Shown here in pieces: positions 27,865 through 34,529 of a DNA stretch of 46,392 nt. Positions within the stretch are counted from its first letter, which is position 1. The number at the start of each line of letters is the position of its first letter. Where the stretch lies: assembly GCA_947259045.1 (NCBI GenBank), contig CAMYKZ010000035.1, positions 28,482 through 74,873 of the forward strand, read 5' to 3'. The DNA is from an uncultured Afifella sp. GTDB taxonomy: Bacteria; Pseudomonadota; Alphaproteobacteria; Rhizobiales; Afifellaceae. The notes under the pieces are model-generated. The model ran no database searches. It was not told the DNA's origin and worked only from the letters and a program-made list of their open reading frames with translations. A program made the translations under genes and the position numbers.

Positions 27865-29217
27865 GTGGGATCGCTCAAACTCCGGCTCTGGATCGCAGGC
27901 GGCTACCTGATCGTCATCACCCTGGCGATTGCCGGCCTCGGCATCGTCCTGCTTTTTGAATGGCAGCTCGAACGCCAGGTCGTCGACGACATGGAAGTCC
28001 ACATCAACCAGATCGTTGCCGGGCTGGAGCAGGACGATGAAGGCAATCTGCAATTGCGGCAGCAACCGACGGACCCAAGGTTCTTTCAGCCCTATACCGG
28101 CCTTTACTGGCAGATTGCAGATGTCCGCGATGACGTTTTGCTGCGGTCGCGCTCGCTCTGGACCGACGATATCAAACTGCCGGAAAACTCGCAGCCCGGG
28201 CTGATCGTTCACAAGTCGCTGACTGCCGGCCCGCGTAACCATCAATTGCTGGTATTGGAAGGACTGATCCGGTTGCCGGACGGATTCCAGCAGAAAAACG
28301 TTCGGATCGCCATCGGGTTTGATCGCGGCTGGATCGAAGCCAGGCTCAGCATCTTCGTCAGCGAGATGTTGAAGTATCTCGGAATTCTGGCGCTTGTTCT
28401 GATCGTCGGCGGTTATTTGCAGGTTGCATTCGGTCTGAAACCCGTCATGCGGATCCGCGACGAGATTGCCAAAATCCGATCCGGCGGACGTGAACGGCTA
28501 AGCGATACCTACCCGGAGGAACTTCAGCCGCTTGCCAACGAACTGAATGATTTGCTTGATGCGCAGGATCGGACACTGGATCGCGCCAGAGCCAGGGCCG
28601 GCGATCTCGCTCATGGGTTCAAGACCCAACTGGCGGTGTTGAGTTCCGAAATCCGCCACCTCAAGGAGGCAGGCGATCTTGACGCGGCAGAACGCATCGA
28701 AAGCGTTGCCGATACAATGCAGAGGCAGGTGGAGCGGGAGGTCACACGGGCCCGGGCAAACGCGCTGGCGCTCTCGCGGAACTTGCGCACCAATATCACG
28801 CCGGTGGTGGAAAAACTCTGTCAGACGCTGTCTCGCACACCGCGCGGCGAGACCATCCCCGTCAAGCTCGAAGCGCCTGAAATTCTGACGGTCGCCATGG
28901 ATCAGCAGGATATTCTGGAGGTCCTCGGCAACATCCTGGAAAACGCGATCAAGTTTGCCGATTCCACCGTTACCGTCATTGCCAAAAGGGACGAGGCAGA
29001 GATTATCCTTACCGTCAGTGATGACGGTCCCGGCATTCCGGTCGAAAGACGCGAAGACGTGCTGCAGCGCGGCGTCCGTCTCGACATGCGCAAGCCCGGT
29101 TCCGGGCTTGGCCTCGATATCGTTTCAGAGCTGGTCACCGCCTATAATGGCAATGTCCGCCTCGACGAATCCGACAAGGGCGGCCTGATGGTGCGGTTGG
29201 CGCTGCCGGCCGCATAG
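27865..29217 (+). CDS. Membrane sensor histidine kinase
   Basis: This 450-aa kinase has a membrane helix at about 9-31, a periplasmic sensor loop (32-160), a second helix (169-190), a HAMP-like linker, a dimerisation domain with the phospho-accepting His250 (DLAHGFKTQL) and a catalytic domain with N box (NILENAIKFA), G1 (DDGPGIP) and G2 (GSGLGLDIV). The H box is unusual: the Pro normally found after Lys-Thr is Gln. The start is a GTG three bases past the response regulator, indicating tight co-expression. The sensor loop resembles those of PhoQ/FeuQ-like kinases in size only. Confidence 0.93.
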   Translation: MGSLKLRLWIAGGYLIVITLAIAGLGIVLLFEWQLERQVVDDMEVHINQIVAGLEQDDEGNLQLRQQPTDPRFFQPYTGLYWQIADVRDDVLLRSRSLWTDDIKLPENSQPGLIVHKSLTAGPRNHQLLVLEGLIRLPDGFQQKNVRIAIGFDRGWIEARLSIFVSEMLKYLGILALVLIVGGYLQVAFGLKPVMRIRDEIAKIRSGGRERLSDTYPEELQPLANELNDLLDAQDRTLDRARARAGDLAHGFKTQLAVLSSEIRHLKEAGDLDAAERIESVADTMQRQVEREVTRARANALALSRNLRTNITPVVEKLCQTLSRTPRGETIPVKLEAPEILTVAMDQQDILEVLGNILENAIKFADSTVTVIAKRDEAEIILTVSDDGPGIPVERREDVLQRGVRLDMRKPGSGLGLDIVSELVTAYNGNVRLDESDKGGLMVRLALPAA

Positions 29218-29241
29218 ACCGCCCCGATCGAAAATCGGATA

Positions 29242-30213
29242 TTATCGGAACAACCGGTCGCCTTCGGATTCCATTCCGGCATAGAGATCCGCCACATATT
29301 CACCGTAACCGTTGTAAATCTGCGTCGGAATGCGATCACTCGAACCCAGCGGCTTTTCCGTCGCCTGGCTCCAGCGCGGATGCGAAATTTCCGGGTTCAC
29401 GTTGGCCCAGAAGCCATATTCCTGTTTGTTGATCGTTTCCCAGAAGGTCGCCGGGCGTTCGTCGGTAAAGTTGAACCGGACAATCGATTTGATCGATTTG
29501 AAGCCGTACTTCCATGGCACAGCGAGTCGAAGCGGCGCGCCGTACTGCTTGGCAACCGGCTTTCCGTACGCGCCGGTGACCAGGAACGTCAGATCGTTCG
29601 ATGCCTCTTCGATCGTCAGGCCTTCGCCATAGGGCCAGGGATACCAGACCTGTTTCTGCCCGGCAGCCACAGACGGATCCATAAACGTCTGCATCTCGAC
29701 ATACTTTGCCGATCCGAGCGGCCTTGCGTAGTCCAGCAGAGCCTTCATCGGAAATCCTGACCAAGGAATCGTCATCGACCAGGCTTCGACACAACGGTGC
29801 CGGTACAGACGCTCCTCAAGCGGCATGGCGCGGATCAGCGTGTCGATGTCGACTTCACGCTTTTCTTCCACAAGCCCGTCAAACGTGACCGTCCATGGCC
29901 GGGTTTTCAGGTCTTGCGCCCGGCGCCAGATCTGCTTGTGGGAACCGAATTCATAAAAATTATTGTATGTCGATGTCAGTGATTCATCGGTGAGGGAACG
30001 CTGAAGCGAATAGCTCTCGTTGCGCTTGACCGGATAAAGGTCTGCTGTCGGATCACTTTCTTCAGCCCTGGCCTGACCCATGAAAAGTCCGGCGCCGGCA
30101 CTCAATGCGCCAAACCCGGCCGCTTTCAAGAGCGTCCGGCGCTGATGAAAAAGATCTTCTGCGGTCGCACTGCTCTCAGGCAGATCAAATCCGCGCTGCC
30201 GCTTTATCAACAT
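29242..30213 (-). CDS. msrP: Protein-methionine-sulfoxide reductase catalytic subunit
   Basis: MsrP (YedY) is a periplasmic molybdopterin enzyme that repairs oxidised methionine in envelope proteins. The 323-aa precursor has a Tat signal (QRRTLLKAAG near residue 24). The mature protein shows NNFYEFG, the molybdenum-ligand Cys in YRHRCVEAWSM, and AVPWKYGFKSIKSIVRF. Length and motifs are normal. The start at 30213 has GGAGGA eight bases upstream. Its membrane haem partner MsrQ is usually the next gene, but here the neighbour downstream is the convergent kinase gene, so msrQ is absent or elsewhere. Confidence 0.94.
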   Translation of the reverse strand: MLIKRQRGFDLPESSATAEDLFHQRRTLLKAAGFGALSAGAGLFMGQARAEESDPTADLYPVKRNESYSLQRSLTDESLTSTYNNFYEFGSHKQIWRRAQDLKTRPWTVTFDGLVEEKREVDIDTLIRAMPLEERLYRHRCVEAWSMTIPWSGFPMKALLDYARPLGSAKYVEMQTFMDPSVAAGQKQVWYPWPYGEGLTIEEASNDLTFLVTGAYGKPVAKQYGAPLRLAVPWKYGFKSIKSIVRFNFTDERPATFWETINKQEYGFWANVNPEISHPRWSQATEKPLGSSDRIPTQIYNGYGEYVADLYAGMESEGDRLFR

Positions 30214-30317
30214 GTAATATCCTCCAGAATTCCGACACACATGACGCTATTGCCCGCCGGATTCAAGTCACGTTCGGATCAACTTGCCGTTAGTCAGCCG
30301 GCTGAAAATTGCTGCAA

Positions 30318-30460
30318 AGAAAAAGCCGGACCCGCAAAGCGCGTCCGGCTATTCAAGTGTGCTGAACATGAAGCTGCTCATCCTTCCAAGAGGAGAACAG
30401 CTGCTCCGGTCGAAAACTCAGCCGGGAGGAAACCTTGTTTCCGACCAGGAGCAACAGCTG
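30318..30460 (-). ncRNA. Candidate trans-acting sRNA with anti-Shine-Dalgarno loop (alpha-r14/suhB-like)
   Basis: A transcript of about 143 nt is predicted on the minus strand. It starts near 30460, directly at a long stem-loop whose arms are CAGCTG (30455-30460 and 30398-30403) extended by GCTCC/GGAGC and GGTCG/CGACC. The loop shows CCUCCC, a Shine-Dalgarno complement. A second CU-rich stretch, UCUCCUCUU, follows it. The transcript ends at a good terminator, AGCCGGAC/GTCCGGCT (30324-30350), with a T-rich tract. This plan, with a 5' hairpin carrying an anti-SD loop, a second anti-SD motif and a terminator, recalls the rhizobial alpha-r14/suhB family (NfeR1). A 10-codon ORF inside (MSSFMFSTLE) is probably incidental. 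Confidence 0.6.
30320..30350 (-). terminator. Rho-independent terminator of the sRNA candidate
   Basis: An eight-bp stem AGCCGGAC/GTCCGGCT with an inner CGC/GCG pairing is followed on the minus strand by TTTTTC. No protein gene on this strand ends nearby, so it points to a non-coding transcript. Confidence 0.75.
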
Positions 30461-30465
30461 AACTG

Positions 30466-30494
30466 AATATCGTATCCGGACCGGAAGAATACAA
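30466..30494 (-). promoter_or_regulatory. Candidate promoter of the sRNA
   Basis: On the minus strand TTGTAT (complement of 30489-30494) and GATATT (complement of 30466-30471) are separated by exactly 17 bases. The expected start point coincides with the base of the 5' hairpin. Confidence 0.5.
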
Positions 30495-30685
30495 GCGATG
30501 ATGCTGCATAGCTGCCATGCAATGGGGCAAAACTGTGTTCATATCCGTTTCGCCGCAGTCGCCTGCCGGCGGTGGCACGGGATTCGTTTGCGTTTTGGAC
30601 CGAATTCCATTTCAAAGCAGCCCATGAATCATTTTGCCCTGCATCAATATCAATGCATGAACAGACCGGGATCGGGGCAGGCCGA

Positions 30686-31669
30686 ATGAGCAAGCCTCCT
30701 GAACGATGCTGGGTCTTGACCACCGGCGAAGCCGGCATGCGTTCGCAGGTTATCGGCCTTGCCGAAGCGACCGGGCTGGAATTTGAAGAAAAGCAGATCA
30801 GCCTGCGCGCGCCATGGTCCTGGCTGCCAGGACATTTGTGCCCCTTCCCGCTAGCCGGGCTTGACCGCGCCCATGACCGGCTCGAGCCGCCCTGGCCAGA
30901 CCTGTTGATCAGTTGCGGCAGGCGTTCCACAGCAGCCTCCATCGCCATCCGCAGGCGGTCCGGCGGCCATACGATGACCGTCCACATCCAGGATCCGCAG
31001 GCGCCGCCATCGGCTTTCGATCTCGTCATTCCGATGCGCCATGACGGCCTGACCGGCGCGAACGTCTTTCCGGTCGATACCGCGCTGCACCGGATTTCGG
31101 CTTCAGTACGCCAGGAGGCGGAAAAAATCTGGCACAAGCGCCTGAAGCCGCAAGAGACTGATCTTCTGGGCATCATCCTCGGCGGCGCCAACCGGCATTA
31201 CGAATTTTCCGATGAAACGGTCACACGCCTCCACACTATTATCGAGGACGCCCGGAGCCGCGGGACAGACGTTATTGTCACACCGTCGCGGCGCACCGAG
31301 CCGGCTGTGAGTGAAGGTCTGGTACACCATTTCGGTTCCGATCCGGGCTTCAGTCTATGGGATGGCAGTGGCGAAAACCCCTATTCGGGCATCCTTGCCG
31401 TCGCCGACAGGTTTGTCGTCACCGGCGAATCGATATCGATGGTATCGGAAGCGCTTGCGACCGGGCGGCCTGTCCACATTCTGCCGCTTGCCGGCAAAGG
31501 CCGGCGTCATCAACGATTTCTCGCCAATCTTTACGAGATGCGAATGGCCACCCCGATCGTTGGTGCTGTGCTGAACTGGCAATGGACGGACAGCGAGGCA
31601 ACAGACGCGACCCCGCTGGCTGCTGCTGAGGTCAACAAGCGGCTGAGGCAAAAGTCCGGATCGCTTTAG
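30686..31669 (+). CDS. ELM1/GtrOC1-like family protein (DUF1022)
   Basis: This 327-aa protein belongs to the bacterial family related to plant mitochondrial-fission protein ELM1. Its fold resembles GT-B glycosyltransferases. Seen are CWVLTTGEAGMRSQVIGLAEA near the start, LLISCGRRS, VHIQDPQAPPSAFDLVI, GIILGGANRHYEF, VTPSRRTEP and DRFVVTGESISMVSEAL. The biochemical role in bacteria is unsettled; glycosyl transfer is plausible. The start at 30686 has GGCAGG upstream. The stop codon overlaps that of the convergent oxygenase gene by four bases. Confidence 0.85.
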   Translation: MSKPPERCWVLTTGEAGMRSQVIGLAEATGLEFEEKQISLRAPWSWLPGHLCPFPLAGLDRAHDRLEPPWPDLLISCGRRSTAASIAIRRRSGGHTMTVHIQDPQAPPSAFDLVIPMRHDGLTGANVFPVDTALHRISASVRQEAEKIWHKRLKPQETDLLGIILGGANRHYEFSDETVTRLHTIIEDARSRGTDVIVTPSRRTEPAVSEGLVHHFGSDPGFSLWDGSGENPYSGILAVADRFVVTGESISMVSEALATGRPVHILPLAGKGRRHQRFLANLYEMRMATPIVGAVLNWQWTDSEATDATPLAAAEVNKRLRQKSGSL

Positions 31670-32337
31670 CTGACCGGCTGCTCCGGAAATGCCAGCTGTT
31701 CGCGGGCCCGCCACTCATCGGTCACGAAATTGACGATGATTGATTTTCTGATCCCTTCGATCTCACGCGGCTCAAACCCGTGCCAGGTATGATTTGAGGG
31801 AATGAAGATCATGCAGCTGTTGGGCACGAACGGCGGACGTCCATAATGCGTTTCACCGTCCGAGTAGATGTCGGTTCCCAGGTCAGCATGCCGCGGGTCA
31901 TTTGACAGGTAGGACAGCATCGTGAACGCCTTGACGCCGATATCGGTGTGCGGCTTGAGCCAGAAACCGCCGGTATCCTGTGCATATTCGATCCGCAGCA
32001 GCGTTTCAGCGAGTTCGCCGCCAAAGGCTGCCTTGAATAACGCCACGATCTCCGCGTCCTGAAGCGCTTCGGAGACTTCGCGGCAGACCGGAAATTCCGC
32101 CTGGTTTTGCTTGTCGAAGTAAACCCGGCTCGCATTGTGAACTTCGCGGGTTCCCGACACGCCGGCAAGATCGGGCGCCGGAAACGGCAAATCCCTGAGT
32201 TCCGCATAAACATCGTCGGGGAAAAAGTCGTTCACGATCCAGTGCGGATAGGGTTCATCGAAGCTCTTTGCATTGCTGACGGAATTGCGAACAGACTCCT
32301 TGATCGCGTCCTTGCGGCTTTCCATATCATTTCCCAT
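31666..32337 (-). CDS. 2-oxoglutarate/Fe(II)-dependent oxygenase, prolyl-hydroxylase-like
   Basis: This 223-aa protein has the jelly-roll motifs of 2OG-Fe(II) oxygenases: first metal ligands H-x-D in KPHTDIG, the distal His in SNHTWHGFE, and an Arg for 2-oxoglutarate in GIRKSIIVNF. The N-terminal part (YPHWIVNDFFPDDVYAEL) is typical of the prolyl 4-hydroxylase-like subgroup, some members of which act in polysaccharide biosynthesis loci. The substrate is unknown. Starts at 32337 and 32325 are both possible; the second has GGGAA upstream. It is convergent with, and overlaps by four bases, the ELM1-like gene. Confidence 0.87.
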   Translation of the reverse strand: MGNDMESRKDAIKESVRNSVSNAKSFDEPYPHWIVNDFFPDDVYAELRDLPFPAPDLAGVSGTREVHNASRVYFDKQNQAEFPVCREVSEALQDAEIVALFKAAFGGELAETLLRIEYAQDTGGFWLKPHTDIGVKAFTMLSYLSNDPRHADLGTDIYSDGETHYGRPPFVPNSCMIFIPSNHTWHGFEPREIEGIRKSIIVNFVTDEWRAREQLAFPEQPVS

Positions 32338-32539
32338 AGGTTTTGCACTTTCAGTCAAACAGGTGCAGGTAAACGTGTTGATCAGCCCGCCGTAACCCAC
32401 GGATCGGGCAATTGCTGGGCAAAGCGGCGACACCGGCCTTGCCTTTTCAGTTTCACCACGGTGTAGAAGAAGCAGGAACGGTCTGTCCAGTGCGATCATT
32501 GCATGGCTCGGTCCCGTTTTAAGGCATCAGGAGATTGGA

Positions 32540-33496
32540 ATGCACGCGAAAGTTCTGATAATCGGATCCGGCCCTGCCGGCTACACGGCTGCGATTTATG
32601 CCGCCCGCGCGCTGCTGGAACCTGTCCTGATCGCAGGCATTCAGCCCGGCGGCCAGTTGACCATCACGACGGATGTGGAAAACTATCCCGGCTTTGCCGA
32701 CGTTATTCAGGGCCCCTGGCTGATGGAGCAGATGCGCGGCCAGGCCGAACATGTCGGCACCAAGATCGTTGAAGACAATGTCGTCAGCGTCAATCTTGAC
32801 GTGCGGCCGTTCCGGATCAAGCTCGACCGCGGCGATGAATGGACCTGCGATGCGCTGATTATCTCCACCGGTGCACAGGCCAAATGGCTGGGCCTGCCGT
32901 CGGAAGAGAAATTCATGGGTTTCGGCGTCTCCGCCTGCGCGACCTGCGATGGCTTTTTCTACAAGCAGAAGGATGTCATCGTCATCGGCGGTGGCAATAC
33001 GGCAGTGGAGGAAGCGCTCTACCTGTCCAATCTGGCGTCGAAGGTGACGCTTGTTCACCGCCGCGATGAATTGCGTGCCGAACGCATCCTGCAGGACCGT
33101 CTGTTCAAGAAATCCAACATCGAGGTACTCTGGGACACCCAGTTGGAAGAGGTCACCGGCCAGTCCGGCTTTCCGCCATCGGTTTCCGGCGCCCGGCTGA
33201 AAAACACAAAAACCGGAGAAATCACCGAAATGGCCGCAGACGGCATTTTTATCGCCATCGGCCATGCACCGGCGGTCGACCTGTTCAAGGATAAATTGCG
33301 GATGACGCCGAACGGCTATCTGTGGACGGCGCCTGATTCCACGACGACCGATATTCCCGGCGTTTACGCCGCCGGCGATGTCACTGATGATATATACCGT
33401 CAGGCGGTCACGGCCGCTGGCATGGGTTGCATGGCAGCCCTTGAAGCGGAAAAATATGTCTATGAGAGCGAAGCCGTACGTGAGGCGGCTGAGTAA
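32540..33496 (+). CDS. trxB: Thioredoxin reductase
   Basis: TrxB transfers electrons from NADPH through FAD to thioredoxin. The 318-aa protein has an N-terminal FAD motif (LIIGSGPAGYTAAIYAARA), the redox-active CATC pair at about 132-135, an NADPH motif (VIGGGNTAVEEALYL, then HRRDELRAE) and the C-terminal FAD motif GVYAAGDVTD. All are intact. The ATG at 32540 has AGGAG nine bases upstream. The LysR regulator follows by 57 bases on the same strand, an arrangement conserved in Rhizobiales, where that regulator controls redox and envelope genes. Confidence 0.97.
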   Translation: MHAKVLIIGSGPAGYTAAIYAARALLEPVLIAGIQPGGQLTITTDVENYPGFADVIQGPWLMEQMRGQAEHVGTKIVEDNVVSVNLDVRPFRIKLDRGDEWTCDALIISTGAQAKWLGLPSEEKFMGFGVSACATCDGFFYKQKDVIVIGGGNTAVEEALYLSNLASKVTLVHRRDELRAERILQDRLFKKSNIEVLWDTQLEEVTGQSGFPPSVSGARLKNTKTGEITEMAADGIFIAIGHAPAVDLFKDKLRMTPNGYLWTAPDSTTTDIPGVYAAGDVTDDIYRQAVTAAGMGCMAALEAEKYVYESEAVREAAE

Positions 33497-33553
33497 GCGT
33501 CACACCAAACATGCGTCCGCAAGTCGGGCATACCGCCAGCACGAGGACAGATA

Positions 33554-34444
33554 ATGGACTGGGACAAACTCAGAATATTCCATGCCGCCGCCGAGGCCGG
33601 ATCGTTTACCCATGCCGGCGACACGCTGAATCTGAGCCAGTCGGCGGTCAGCCGCCAGGTCAGCGCGCTTGAACATGAATTGGGTGTCGCGCTGTTCCAT
33701 CGCCATGCCAGGGGTCTGATCCTGACCGAACAGGGCGAACTTCTGATGCGAACCACCGACGAGGTCATGAACCGGCTTCAGACCGTCAAGGCGGAACTCG
33801 CCGATTCCAAAGGCCGTCCGACAGGTTCGCTGCGCGTGACAACGACTGTCGGACTGGGTTCGACCTGGCTGTCCACACGGGTCAACGGCTTCATAAATCT
33901 GTATCCCGGCATCAACCTCGAACTGATCCTGAGTGATGGCGAACTGGATATCGGCATGCGCAAGGCCGATGTCGCGATCCGGCTGCGCGCGCCGACCCAG
34001 CCCGATCTGGTTCAGCGCAAATTGTTCACCGTGCATTTCCGCGTCTACGCTGCGCCAAGTTATATCGAACAGTTCGGGCAGCCGAAGAACCTGGAGGATC
34101 TGGACAATCACCGGCTGATCGTCTTTGGCGAAAACGCCCCTGAATATCTGCGCGAGATGAACTGGCTGGCGACCGCCGGTCTGGACGGTGAAGAAGCGAG
34201 AACACCAGTTCTTGCCGTCAACAATGTCGTGGCGATCCGAAATGCGGTGACAAACGGCGTCGGCATCGCCCTGTTGCCGGATTATATCATCGAACCGGAT
34301 TCCGACCTGATCGCGGTGATGTCACATGATGATATTCCGAGTTTCGACACCTATTTTGTCTATCCGGAAGAATTGCGCAACACGGCCAGGGTCACGGTGT
34401 TCCGTGACTTCCTGCTGGCCAACGCCAAGCGCTGGGAATTCTGA
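33554..34444 (+). CDS. lsrB: LysR-family regulator, LsrB/VtlR-like
   Basis: This 296-aa protein has an N-terminal winged HTH (MDWDKLRIFHAAAEAGSFTH, NLSQSAVSRQVSALE) and an effector domain (about 90-296) with VTTTVGLGSTWL, ADVAIRLRAPTQPDLVQRKLF and VVAIRNAVTNGVGIALLPDY. The start of the protein and its position behind trxB match LsrB of Sinorhizobium/Agrobacterium and VtlR of Brucella, regulators of oxidative stress, envelope polysaccharide and sRNA genes. Unlike the redox-sensing LsrB described in Sinorhizobium, this protein contains no cysteine at all. Orthology is likely but the symbol is my inference. Confidence 0.85.
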   Translation: MDWDKLRIFHAAAEAGSFTHAGDTLNLSQSAVSRQVSALEHELGVALFHRHARGLILTEQGELLMRTTDEVMNRLQTVKAELADSKGRPTGSLRVTTTVGLGSTWLSTRVNGFINLYPGINLELILSDGELDIGMRKADVAIRLRAPTQPDLVQRKLFTVHFRVYAAPSYIEQFGQPKNLEDLDNHRLIVFGENAPEYLREMNWLATAGLDGEEARTPVLAVNNVVAIRNAVTNGVGIALLPDYIIEPDSDLIAVMSHDDIPSFDTYFVYPEELRNTARVTVFRDFLLANAKRWEF

Positions 34445-34447
34445 TGC

Positions 34448-34475
34448 GATGCGGAAGCCCACAGGCCTCCGCATC
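34448..34475. terminator. Hairpin between convergent lsrB and EF-G-like genes
   Basis: GATGCGGA/TCCGCATC with a 12-base loop starts four bases after the lsrB stop. No T-run follows, so any termination is likely weak. It may serve both strands. Confidence 0.4.
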
Positions 34476-34484
34476 ATCCATAAT

Positions 34485-34529
34485 CAGGCAGCCTCTCGTT
34501 CAGGCAGCCTCTCGTTCAGGCAGCCTCGC
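34485..34529. repeat. 16-bp tandem repeat at the end of the EF-G-like gene
   Basis: CAGGCAGCCTCTCGTT occurs twice in tandem (34485-34500, 34501-34516), followed by a partial third unit (34517-34527). The partial unit encodes the last codons of the EF-G-like gene; the two full units lie beyond its stop. Confidence 0.85.

Noticed and set aside
30355..30387. Ten-codon ORF (MSSFMFSTLE) inside the sRNA candidate as a leader peptide
   Set aside because: It has a plausible ribosome site, but no downstream gene on that strand and no codon pattern typical of attenuation.
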